Shown here: positions 24,542 to 32,743 of the stretch, piece by piece
Layout of the letters: the number at the start of each line of letters is the position of its first letter
Numbering within the stretch: the first letter of the stretch is position 1
NCBI GenBank assembly: GCA_910580195.1
Contig: CAJTWA010000008.1
Coordinates: forward strand, 1 to 64,000
Length of the DNA stretch: 64,000 nucleotides
From: an uncultured Lachnospiraceae bacterium
GTDB lineage: Bacteria > Bacillota > Clostridia > Lachnospirales > Lachnospiraceae
Reading direction: 5' to 3'
Notes under the pieces: model-generated
The model's input: only the letters and a program-made list of their open reading frames with translations
What the model was told of the DNA's origin: nothing
Databases searched by the model: none
Translations under genes and position numbers: made by a program

Positions 24542-24575
24542 AAATGCAACAATTTGCAAGCAAATGTTGCATTTT
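24542..24575. repeat. Palindromic element, copy 2
   Basis: Arms aaatgcaaca (24542-24551) and tgttgcattt (24565-24574) with inner tttgc/gcaaa: a stem of about 15 pairs with one bulge and a T-run on the plus strand. Either a terminator pointing right or a mobile palindrome. Confidence 0.6.
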
Positions 24576-24613
24576 TCTGCAAAATATGGAAACAAAATCT
24601 CCGAAATGCATAC

Positions 24614-24645
24614 AAAAAAGCCCAGAGTTAATCTCTAGGCTTTTT
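24614..24645 (-). terminator. Terminator after the Rpn remnant
   Basis: Arms aaaaaagcccagag and ctctaggcttttt. Near-copy of the hairpin at 21449-21491. Confidence 0.8.
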
Positions 24646-24678
24646 CTTAAACTAAAACATCTGCATTTTGTAATCCAT

Positions 24679-25122
24679 TTACATGCTTGCGAGGAACTCT
24701 TCCACAGATGACGCCCTTGCTGCAAGCTTAGACCATTTTTTCAGCGTCCCTATATCTTGTTCTGCAAAAATGGTTTCCTGTACTTTCCCCGGGACTTCCC
24801 CATAATCCTCCAGAAAACTTATGACTGTTTCTGCTATCCCCTCTGTTTTTCCTTCCTCCCTGCCCTTTTCAATTCCAATCTCCAACAAGTTCATCTGCAC
24901 CGCCTCCCATTCCTCTGTTTCCTTTACCTCTGACACTATCTGGTCAAGTTCCAAGATACGCCCATCTTTTACAATAACTTCTGGGTTCTCCAAGGTTGTA
25001 TGTTTCATATATTGTAACAGACTTACAAGCTCTTGGGAACCATTTTTGCTGGACATGTTCAGGGAAATAAAGAAAAGCAGCCCCAACTGCTGGCTGCTTT
25101 CCATTTCCATAATCCCTATCAC
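24679..25122 (-). pseudogene. C-terminal remnant of an Rpn-family (PD-(D/E)XK) nuclease/transposase-like gene
   Basis: 147 codons that begin with SSQQLGLLFFISLNMSSKNGSQELVSLLQYM, which looks like the middle of a longer protein, and end with the charged helical tail typical of Rpn/DUF4351-type proteins (EKGREEGKTEGIAETVISFL). The N-terminal catalytic domain is missing and no convincing start or ribosome site is present. The stop is followed by a terminator. The intact family promotes recA-independent recombination in E. coli. Family assignment is from memory of sequence style. Confidence 0.7.
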
Positions 25123-25130
25123 CTATTTTT

Positions 25131-26456
25131 TTAATATTTCCCAAAATCGCCTTCCAAGGAAATAATCTTTTCATTTTCCTCCGGCGCACGGTAGCTATTC
25201 GTTTCCTGCATGGAGCCAAAGCTGTTATCCACATTCCGCAGCTTGTAATTCCCCACCAGATGGCGGAGGGTTGCCGCTTGGTTGGACAGCTCTTCGCTGG
25301 CTGCCGCACATTGTTGGCTGGTAGCGGAATTCGTCTGGGTTACTTGGGATACTTGGTTGATTGCCTGGTCAATCTGCGTCACTGCTGTTGCTTGGTCATT
25401 GGACGCCACTGCAATGCTGTGGGTCAGTTCTACTACCTGCTCAATCTTATGCATGATTTCTGATAAAGAGCCGCTGGTTTCCTGCGCAATCTTAGAGCCG
25501 AGGCCTACCTTGTGGATCGAGTCCTCTATCATCTCGGCCGTTTCGCTTGCTGCAGAAGCGCTCTTCCCTGCAAGGTTCCGGACTTCCTCTGCAACCACTG
25601 CAAAGCCTTTCCCATGGATGCCGGCCCTTGCTGCTTCTACTGCTGCATTCAGCGCAAGGATATTGGTCTGGAATGCAATATCGTCAATGACTTTGATAAT
25701 CTTGGAAATATTTTCAGAAGCCTCGTTGATGTCTGTCATCGCGCCCATCATCTCTGACATGCTGTCATTGATGGTAACAGCTTCTTTCCCCATATTTTCC
25801 ACCAAATCATTTGCTTCGTTAATCTGCTCCACATTAACCTTGGTACGTTCTGCAATCTCATTCATGGAGGCGGTAATCTCTTCCGTTGCGCTTGCCTGCT
25901 GGGTTGCGCCCTGTGCCAACGCTTGGCTGGCGTCGGAAACCTGCTCTGCGCCTACCGTTACCTGCATGGTAGATTCCCGGATGTCGGAAAGCATCTTGTG
26001 GTTCTCTTTTACCATGTCCTCCAAGGCATTGCCCAACACGTCCTTGCTGCCCTTAGGCTTTACTTCCACCGTCAGGTCCCCGGCTGCAATCTTCTCGGAA
26101 ATCTCGCCTTGGTACTTGATATTGTCCACAATTTTCTGGAATTCATCCACAACTGCGCCAAACTCGTCGTCCCTCAACTTTGTCAGGGTAATATTGGCAT
26201 TCCCTACTGCGATTTCCTTTGCCGCATCGCTTAGGATATCCAAGGAACGCCGGATGTCCTTTACAATGCTGACAGACAGGAACACCGAAAAGCCTAAGGT
26301 TGCTACAAGTAAGGCTACTAAGATAATCTGCTCCTTCAAAGTGTCCGCATCAGATGATGCCAGCACATTATAGCTGATTACCCCCATTGCAAGAATCAGA
26401 AGGCCAATAATCCCAAAGCCAACAATCAACCGTGTCCTCATTTTTACGCTACTCAT
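25131..26456 (-). CDS. Methyl-accepting chemotaxis protein with minimal periplasmic loop
   Basis: Two membrane helices (about residues 8-32 and 42-66) are separated by only ten residues, so there is no extracellular sensor domain. Then HAMP (IVKDIRRSLDILSDAAKEIAVGNA), a second HAMP-like stretch, and the signalling hairpin with tip IDDIAFQTNILALNAAVEAARAG. 441 residues. C-terminal end DFGKY resembles the FAKY end of the other receptor. It is the last gene of the chemotaxis operon, 53 bases after cheW. It may sense through the membrane, HAMP or a partner protein. Confidence 0.92.
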   Translation of the reverse strand: MSSVKMRTRLIVGFGIIGLLILAMGVISYNVLASSDADTLKEQIILVALLVATLGFSVFLSVSIVKDIRRSLDILSDAAKEIAVGNANITLTKLRDDEFGAVVDEFQKIVDNIKYQGEISEKIAAGDLTVEVKPKGSKDVLGNALEDMVKENHKMLSDIRESTMQVTVGAEQVSDASQALAQGATQQASATEEITASMNEIAERTKVNVEQINEANDLVENMGKEAVTINDSMSEMMGAMTDINEASENISKIIKVIDDIAFQTNILALNAAVEAARAGIHGKGFAVVAEEVRNLAGKSASAASETAEMIEDSIHKVGLGSKIAQETSGSLSEIMHKIEQVVELTHSIAVASNDQATAVTQIDQAINQVSQVTQTNSATSQQCAAASEELSNQAATLRHLVGNYKLRNVDNSFGSMQETNSYRAPEENEKIISLEGDFGKY

Positions 26457-26509
26457 TTCTTCTCATCCTCCTTGTCGTCTTCCCGTCATACAACTTCTGG
26501 CCCTGCCGG

Positions 26510-27031
26510 CTATTCCGGCATTGTGGGGTCTTCATCCCTGATAAGCTTTTCTGGGTCTAACAATAGCTTTACCTCGTCTGCCACCCTCACTAGGCCGAAC
26601 ACATACCGATCTCTCCCGTAACTGTTTTGGTTTAACGATGGAGGCGGGATAATACTTTTCTCATCCACAGTAATCACGTCTGCAATCTGCTCTACCACAA
26701 GCCCTACGGTTGTGGATTTCACATCAATGACAATAATGCAGGTACGGTCCATATATTCAAAAGGTTCCTGCTTAAACCGCACCTTCACATCAATGACGGG
26801 TATAATCTTTCCCCTGATGTTGATAAGCCCCTTGATGTAATCTTCTACTTCCGGGACAGGGGTAATGGTCTGGGCGCTGATAATCTCACTGACATAATTA
26901 ATTGCAATCCCATAACATTCTTCCCCAATCCGGAAGGTCATGAATTTCCCTTTCTGGGTATCTTCCCCCAGTTCGTCCAGTTCATCCAGTTCGTCCACCT
27001 CATTCAATACATCCATCAGTTCTTCTGCCAT
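26510..27031 (-). CDS. cheW: Chemotaxis coupling protein CheW
   Basis: Adaptor between receptors and CheA. One CheW-like SH3-type domain (FMTFRIGEECYGIAINYVSEII... VPEVEDYIKGLINIRGKIIPVIDV ... VGLVVEQIADVI). It is 173 residues, slightly long because of an acidic N-terminus with repeats of DELDEL (about residues 10-25). Starts three bases after the cheA stop. Confidence 0.95.
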   Translation of the reverse strand: MAEELMDVLNEVDELDELDELGEDTQKGKFMTFRIGEECYGIAINYVSEIISAQTITPVPEVEDYIKGLINIRGKIIPVIDVKVRFKQEPFEYMDRTCIIVIDVKSTTVGLVVEQIADVITVDEKSIIPPPSLNQNSYGRDRYVFGLVRVADEVKLLLDPEKLIRDEDPTMPE

Positions 27032-27034
27032 TGC

Positions 27035-29158
27035 TTAACTCCTTTCCTGCCCAATGATTAACCCAGCAATATCCAGAATCAATGCAATGCTCCCGTCCCC
27101 AAGCTGGGTACAGCCAGAAATGCCCCGCACCCTCTTGACATAGGAGGGAATCGGCTTCACCACGATTTCCTGCTCTGCAATTAACTGGTCGATAAATACG
27201 CTGATATATTTGTTTTCATGCTCTAAGAGCACCACAATCCCATCTTCGATATCCGTAACCGTATCGGACAGGTGGTAAAATTCGTTCAGGCGGATAAAGG
27301 GGTAACATTCCCCCCGCAGCATCACGTATTCCTCGCCGTTTGGCTCCCTTACAATCATCTCCTTGCTAATCCTTACAAATTCCTTCACGGCATTTGTTTC
27401 AATGACAAAAGTGGAGGATGCTACCTGCATCACAATTCCGTTGATAATCGCCAAGGTCAGCGGGATTTTCATTGTCATTTCCGAACCGGCGCCTTCCATG
27501 CTGTCGATTTCCAGCTTGCCGCCAATGGCTTGGATATTCTTCACTACCACGTCCATCCCTACACCGCGGCCGGAATACTCCGTGACTTGCTCCTTGGTGG
27601 AAAAACCTGCATAAGTAATAAATTGGTAAATCTCCCTGTCAGTAAAATCAGACATTGGGCGGTTCCCAATCAGGCCGTTGGACCTTGCCTTGTTGTACAG
27701 CACTTCCTTGTTCAGGCCTTTGCCGTCATCCCGGACAATGATATATACCTTGCCGCCCTCATTCTTGGCCTCCAAGGTAATCTTGCCCCTTGGGTTCTTC
27801 CCTGCGGCAATCCGGTCTTCCTTGTCCTCAATCCCATGGTCTACGGAATTACGGATTAAGTGCATCAGCGGGTCGGAAATATGCTCAATAATATTCTTAT
27901 CCACTTCTGTGTTCTCGCCGATGACTTCAAGCTCAATGTCCTTCCCAAGTTTTCTGGAAACGTCAAAGACAATGCGGTTCATCTTCTGGAAGGTATTTGT
28001 CAGCGGCATCATGCGCATGGACATAATCACGTCCTGCAATTCCGTCGTAATCTTAGAAAGCTGCCCTGCGGCCTTCTGGAAATTCGTAAGATCCAGCCCC
28101 GGGACCTTCAAATCCGGGTTCTGCAAAACAACTGCCTCGGAAATGACAAGTTCCCCAATCATATCCATCAGCGCATCCATTTTTTCCACATTCACGCTGA
28201 TATAGGACTGCTTGTGGGAAGGCTTCGGCTGGCTTTTTGCCAGTTTCTTCCCTTTCCCGGTTTCTTTGCCCTTAATGACATAATCGCCGGGGGTAGGTTC
28301 CTTCTTCTTTTCTTTGTCTTCTTTTTTGTCCTCCAGTTCAATGACAATCTGCTCCGGCCCATGGTCGTGGAAGCCCATTTCAAATTCCTGCTTGGTGCAG
28401 TCATTGATTTCCACCCGGTCCATGCCGGAGGTGTCGCCAATTGCATTTAAGACATCTTCCCGGGAGCACTGGCACTTAATCAGCATATGGAAACCATCTT
28501 CCAAAATCACTGCGCCGCTGTCCTCATTCGTAATAATGTCGTCGGGCATGTATTCCATGTCCTCAGCGATTTCCTTCAGGGAATATACTGCCGTATAAGC
28601 CCTGATATTGCACATCTCCGTGTCGCTCCGGTAATAGATGGAGGCCTTGAAATATTTGCTGCTCTCCGTCCCGGTAGGCGGGATATAGAATTGGCTTGGC
28701 GCCACATATGTATTTTCCGGCGGAAGCTCCTCGCCCTGCTCTTCAATCCCTGATTTCAGCCTTTTTAAAAATTTATCAATATCTGCTACAATCTTTGTTT
28801 CATCGCCGTCCGGGGCCTCGCCCTCTTTAATCTTATCTAATTCCCCTGTGATAAAATCGGCCACGTCAAGCACGTGGTCTACCAATTCCAAATGCGGGAC
28901 ATTATCCGGATGGGATTCCCTCAAATAATAGAATACGTCTTCCAGCTTGTGGGATACCTTCGTGATATTCTCATACATCATAATACCAGAAGACCCCTTT
29001 ATGGTATGCATGACACGGAAAATCTCATTGATGGAGGTTTCATCAAAACAATCTTCGTCCTTTTTCTCCAGCACAGTATTCTGGAGGTCGCCTAATAACT
29101 GCTCGCTTTCATACAAGAACATATCCAGCATACTGTCTGTGTTAAAATCCTCTGCCAT
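27035..29158 (-). CDS. cheA: Chemotaxis histidine kinase CheA
   Basis: Central kinase, phosphorylates CheY and CheB. Domains in order: P1 Hpt with the phospho-His at H51 (MHTIKGSSGIM); P2-like response-regulator docking region (about 160-270); charged linker DKKEDKEKKKEP; P3 dimer helices (about 315-385); P4 ATPase with HLIRNSVDHGIE (N box), DDGKGL (G1) and GRGVGMDVV (G2); P5 CheW-like domain to residue 707. Normal length. Flanked by cheY and cheW in the operon. Confidence 0.96.
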   Translation of the reverse strand: MAEDFNTDSMLDMFLYESEQLLGDLQNTVLEKKDEDCFDETSINEIFRVMHTIKGSSGIMMYENITKVSHKLEDVFYYLRESHPDNVPHLELVDHVLDVADFITGELDKIKEGEAPDGDETKIVADIDKFLKRLKSGIEEQGEELPPENTYVAPSQFYIPPTGTESSKYFKASIYYRSDTEMCNIRAYTAVYSLKEIAEDMEYMPDDIITNEDSGAVILEDGFHMLIKCQCSREDVLNAIGDTSGMDRVEINDCTKQEFEMGFHDHGPEQIVIELEDKKEDKEKKKEPTPGDYVIKGKETGKGKKLAKSQPKPSHKQSYISVNVEKMDALMDMIGELVISEAVVLQNPDLKVPGLDLTNFQKAAGQLSKITTELQDVIMSMRMMPLTNTFQKMNRIVFDVSRKLGKDIELEVIGENTEVDKNIIEHISDPLMHLIRNSVDHGIEDKEDRIAAGKNPRGKITLEAKNEGGKVYIIVRDDGKGLNKEVLYNKARSNGLIGNRPMSDFTDREIYQFITYAGFSTKEQVTEYSGRGVGMDVVVKNIQAIGGKLEIDSMEGAGSEMTMKIPLTLAIINGIVMQVASSTFVIETNAVKEFVRISKEMIVREPNGEEYVMLRGECYPFIRLNEFYHLSDTVTDIEDGIVVLLEHENKYISVFIDQLIAEQEIVVKPIPSYVKRVRGISGCTQLGDGSIALILDIAGLIIGQERS

Positions 29159-29214
29159 TTTTTAGCCCCCTTTCTTCCCATTGTGCTTATTGAATCTTCT
29201 TTTCCCTGCTGCCA

Positions 29215-29607
29215 TCATATCAATCCCAGCTTTTTCAGTATTTTTTCAAATTTTTCTAAGTCAATGGGCTTGCCGGAATATACGGTGCATCCCATCTCAA
29301 ATGCTTTCTTCACATTGCGCTCTTCATTCAGGGCTGTCGTCATAATGATTTTCACCCCGTCACTGCCCTGTATCCCCCGCTCCTTTTCAATGTCGCGGAT
29401 GGCCTTCAGGGCTTGGTAGCCGTCTAATACCGGCATCATCACGTCAAGGCATATCAGGTCATAAGGCTCCCCATCTTCCAATGCCATCATGAATGCGTCC
29501 ACTGCTTCTTCCCCGTCTACAGTGATGTCACATTCCCCATACTTTTCCAGATAATTCGTCATGAATTTACGGCTCGCGAAATCGTCTTCTGCCAGTAAAA
29601 TTTTCAT
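29215..29607 (-). CDS. CheY-type single-domain response regulator
   Basis: 130 residues, only a receiver domain: acidic pair E7/D8-D9, phospho-Asp D55 in LICLDVMMP, Thr/Ala switch in IIMTTAL, and Lys in YSGKPID. Position between cheB and cheA points to a chemotaxis CheY, but the sequence is also like stand-alone regulators with an extra insert (DGEPYDL). CheC, CheX or CheZ phosphatases are not seen here. Confidence 0.9.
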   Translation of the reverse strand: MKILLAEDDFASRKFMTNYLEKYGECDITVDGEEAVDAFMMALEDGEPYDLICLDVMMPVLDGYQALKAIRDIEKERGIQGSDGVKIIMTTALNEERNVKKAFEMGCTVYSGKPIDLEKFEKILKKLGLI

Positions 29608-29624
29608 ATCCTCTGTTCTCCTTT

Positions 29625-30647
29625 CTAAGTTGCCTTCAAGACACTGTACACTTTATTTGCTATATTTGAAAGTTCCGTCTGATACTGGACTGCCCCAATA
29701 TCATAAGCAACTTTTGGCATCCCATAGACCACGCAGCTTGCCTCGTCCTGCCCAATGGTAATGGCCCCGGCCTTGCGCATCTCCAAAAGGCCCTTGGCCC
29801 CGTCGCCCCCCATGCCGGTGAGGATTACCCCCACCGCGTCCTTCTTGGCCGCTTTTGCGACAGATTGGAACAGCACATCCACAGAAGGGCAGTGCCCGCT
29901 GACTTTTTCCCCGTGCTTGCACTCCACTTGGTACATCCCATTGACTTTCACAAGGCGCATCTGTTTGTCCCCGGGGGCAATCAACACCTGCCCCGGCATC
30001 ACCCGGTCACCGGTCACCGCTTCTTTCACCATGACTTGGCATTGGTTATTCAGCCTGTTGGCATACATCTGGGTAAATCCCGGCGGCATATGCTGCACAA
30101 TGACTACGCCCGGGATATCCTTCCGGAATTGGCGCACCACATCGTAAATGGCTTCTGTCCCCCCGGTAGATGCCCCGATGGCAACCACCATATTGCTCTT
30201 TAGGCTGGCCTTCCCGCCTACCGGGAATGTTTCTGCGCGCTTCATCCTCCCAACCTTTACGGTAGAAGCTATTTTTATCTTCGTCCCCAGCTCTTTGCGC
30301 AGGAAAGAGCTGACTTTGCCCCGGTCCACGGTGCTGGGCTTGCAGACAAAATCCACCGCCCCGGCCTCCATGGCGTCAAAGACCTTTTCGTCCATGGCGC
30401 TGATGACAACTACAGGCAAGGGGTACTGGGGCAGCAGTTTCCTCAAAAATTCAATCCCGCCCATCCTCGGCATCTCCACATCCAGCGTCATTACGTCTGG
30501 GCGGTATTTTAAGATTGCATCCCGCGCCGCATAGGCATCCCCTGCCTGTGCCACGACTTCTATGTATGGGTCTTCACTCAGGCTCTGCACCAGCAGATTG
30601 CGGAACAGCATCGAATCATCTACCACTAATACTTTGATTTTACGCAT
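29625..30647 (-). CDS. cheB: Protein-glutamate methylesterase CheB
   Basis: Receptor demethylase/deamidase. N-terminal receiver with D56 (MTLDVEMPRMGG), linker, then the catalytic domain with Ser in IGASTGGTEAI, His in VQHMPPGFT and Asp in TGMGGDGAKG. 340 residues. Works against CheR, which is encoded directly upstream. Confidence 0.96.
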   Translation of the reverse strand: MRKIKVLVVDDSMLFRNLLVQSLSEDPYIEVVAQAGDAYAARDAILKYRPDVMTLDVEMPRMGGIEFLRKLLPQYPLPVVVISAMDEKVFDAMEAGAVDFVCKPSTVDRGKVSSFLRKELGTKIKIASTVKVGRMKRAETFPVGGKASLKSNMVVAIGASTGGTEAIYDVVRQFRKDIPGVVIVQHMPPGFTQMYANRLNNQCQVMVKEAVTGDRVMPGQVLIAPGDKQMRLVKVNGMYQVECKHGEKVSGHCPSVDVLFQSVAKAAKKDAVGVILTGMGGDGAKGLLEMRKAGAITIGQDEASCVVYGMPKVAYDIGAVQYQTELSNIANKVYSVLKAT

Positions 30648-30680
30648 CCTGTTTCCCTGCTTTCTCTCTTACTCGCTTCT

Positions 30681-31484
30681 TCACTTACGGTATATGGACG
30701 GCTCTAAATACTGGAACTTATTGCCTTTCCGGTCAATGGATTCCGTCGTGCCCACAAACAGATAGCCGCCCGGCTCCAGATAGTCGTAAACTTTCCCCAG
30801 GAGTTCCTGCTTCGTTGCATCGTCAAAATATATCATTACATTCCGCATAAAAACCACATGGAATTTCTTGCGGAAGGGGAATGGGTTCATCAGGTTGAAC
30901 TGCCGGAAAATCACTTCTTTTTTCAGCTCCGGCGTGGCTTGGTATTCCAGCCCGTTCAGCCTCTTGAAATAGCGCCTTTTCCAGTTCTCCGGCAGGGGGT
31001 CTATCTGTTCTTTGAGGTATTTCCCCCTCTGGGCTTGCTGGAGCACCTTTGTGGAAAGGTCCGTAGCCAGCACCCTCGTGTCCCAGCCGCTGTGGTCCAT
31101 GCCAAAATAGTCCTTTAACACCATTGCAATGGTATAGGGCTCTTCCCCCGTGGACGAAGCCGCAGACCAGATCCTTACATCCTTCTTGGTGGCCTCCTTC
31201 ACCTTGATCTGGGGCAGCACGTTCTTTTTCAGGTAATCCATATGCTCAAATTCCCGCATAAAGTAGGTATGGTTCGTGGTAAGCACGTTAATCAGGTTCC
31301 GGGCTTCTTCCCCCTTGGGGTTCCTTTCCACCTTTGACATATACTCATCATATCCGCTGTAGCCGTTCCGCAGAAGGTAGTTTTCCATCCTGCCATTTAC
31401 TAAAACCTGTTTCCCTGTAAGGTCTATCCCGTACTTCTGCTTCACAAAGACTGCAATCCGATGAAATTCCTGCTCCGTAATCAT
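30681..31484 (-). CDS. cheR: Chemotaxis protein methyltransferase CheR
   Basis: Methylates receptor glutamates with SAM. N-terminal helical domain to about residue 80, then the methyltransferase domain with IWSAASSTGEEPYTIAM, DLSTKVLQQAQRG and MRNVMIYFDDATK. 267 residues, standard. First gene of the cheR-cheB-cheY-cheA-cheW-mcp unit. Confidence 0.96.
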   Translation of the reverse strand: MITEQEFHRIAVFVKQKYGIDLTGKQVLVNGRMENYLLRNGYSGYDEYMSKVERNPKGEEARNLINVLTTNHTYFMREFEHMDYLKKNVLPQIKVKEATKKDVRIWSAASSTGEEPYTIAMVLKDYFGMDHSGWDTRVLATDLSTKVLQQAQRGKYLKEQIDPLPENWKRRYFKRLNGLEYQATPELKKEVIFRQFNLMNPFPFRKKFHVVFMRNVMIYFDDATKQELLGKVYDYLEPGGYLFVGTTESIDRKGNKFQYLEPSIYRK

Positions 31485-31515
31485 AACCCATTACTCCTCT
31501 AAATAATTTCTATCA

Positions 31516-31647
31516 GATTATTATACCATATGCTCCGCATCATGGTATGGTAAAACTATGCGCACTCCGGCGCGTATCATAGCTGTCGCTATTATACCAT
31601 ATCCCCACCACATCATCTATGGTACTATATTCACCCTTATTTGTCAA
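31516..31647 (-). promoter_or_regulatory. Promoter region of the chemotaxis operon, three candidate starts
   Basis: Minus strand: TTGACA (31642-31647), 17 bases, TACCAT (31619-31624). Two further extended -10 boxes TGG-TATAAT at 31591-31596 and 31520-31525 share the word ATATGGTATAATA but lack good -35 boxes. Several short inverted repeats with ATACCAT/ATGGTAT lie between them, suggesting a regulator. Confidence 0.5.
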
Positions 31648-31659
31648 TTCTGTTGCGCC

Positions 31660-32742
31660 CTAACCCTCATCATAACGGAACTGTTTCTGTACCTTGAAAA
31701 ATACATCTGCAATCTCCGGGTCAAACAGCACACCGCTGCCTTTTTCTATGGTTTTCAGGCTTTCTTCCCTGCTGTACGCCTCCTTGTAGCCACGTTTCCC
31801 CAGCAGGGTATCGTACACATCAAGGATTGTGGTAATTCTTGCCGATAATGGGATATCTTTCCCTTCGGCGCTCGGGTATCCCTTCCCGTCCCACCTTGCA
31901 TGGTGGTAACGGGCGATTTCAATGGCCATGGGCAGGAAGCTGTTTTCCGGGGTGCTGCCATAGACGCGCTCCAAAATCTCCGCCCCGCATTCCACATGGC
32001 GCTTGACAACCTCCCGCTCCCCCGCCTTCCATTCCTCATTCCCAAGGAGCAGGTTGCAGGGGGCTTGGATATTCCCGATGTCATGGAGCTGGGAGGCCAC
32101 CTCAATGGTATTGATAAAGGTTTCTGAAATCTCCTCGGAAAAATCCGGGCTGAACTGGAGGCCTTGTGCCAGCAGGCGGCAGTTATAGGAAACGTTCCCC
32201 ACATGGTGGCCCACATTGGAATCCTTGCCCTGCTCTAAGGTTGCAAGGGCATACAGGATGTTCTTCTGCTCCTCCTCAATCCGCCTTGCCTGGCTGCTGA
32301 TGACGCTGTGGAGCCGGCGGTTGTTCTGCTCTAGCTCCTGCTGCATCTCGTAAATTTTCAGGTGGTTTTTCACCCGCATGGTAACCTCCGCCATCTCAAA
32401 AGGTTTCCCAATGTAGTCCACGGCCCCCAGCTTAAAGCCCCGCTCCTTATCCTCGCTGGAATCCGCCGCAGAGATAAAGATAATGGGGATATCCCTTGTG
32501 ATGGGGTTCTCCTTCAGCCGTTCGCAGAACTCATAACCGTCCATCTCCGGCATGAACACATCTAAAAGGATCAGCTGCGGAAGTTTTTCTGCAATCAGCT
32601 TGGTTGCCTCGCTGGCGCTGCTGGCACATCTTGGGGTATACCCCATTTCCGAAATGATGCTCTCTAAAATCATCACGTTCGTTTCCACGTCATCTACAAT
32701 TAAAATCTGCGGTACCGTGCCCTTTTGTTCCATAAATTCCAT
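31660..32742 (-). CDS. Response regulator with HD-GYP domain
   Basis: Receiver domain (phospho-Asp D61 in LLDVFMPEMDG), a coiled linker (residues 130-165), then an HD-GYP domain. Intact HD-GYP proteins break down cyclic di-GMP. Here the core is altered: HDIGN instead of HDIGK, and HHARWDGKGYP instead of HHERWDGTGYP, while GYP and DVYDTL are kept. Activity is therefore uncertain; it could be a binding or weak enzyme. It starts one base after the kinase gene upstream, so the pair is a two-component system. 360 residues; ATG at 32733 is an alternative start. Confidence 0.88.
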   Translation of the reverse strand: MEFMEQKGTVPQILIVDDVETNVMILESIISEMGYTPRCASSASEATKLIAEKLPQLILLDVFMPEMDGYEFCERLKENPITRDIPIIFISAADSSEDKERGFKLGAVDYIGKPFEMAEVTMRVKNHLKIYEMQQELEQNNRRLHSVISSQARRIEEEQKNILYALATLEQGKDSNVGHHVGNVSYNCRLLAQGLQFSPDFSEEISETFINTIEVASQLHDIGNIQAPCNLLLGNEEWKAGEREVVKRHVECGAEILERVYGSTPENSFLPMAIEIARYHHARWDGKGYPSAEGKDIPLSARITTILDVYDTLLGKRGYKEAYSREESLKTIEKGSGVLFDPEIADVFFKVQKQFRYDEG

Positions 32743-32743
32743 A

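Larger units (their letters stand above)
24243..24678. other. AT-rich gene-free stretch upstream of csrA
   Basis: 436 bases with no gene. It holds the csrA ribosome site, two copies of a small palindromic element (24291-24325 and 24542-24575) and a terminator at 24614-24645. No sigma-A promoter of good quality for csrA was found. Confidence 0.7.

Noticed and set aside
25282..26373. 363-codon open frame on the plus strand
   Set aside because: Lies wholly antisense to the chemoreceptor gene; it exists because of codon bias on the opposite strand. Low-complexity Ser/Ala/Ile content and no ribosome site.
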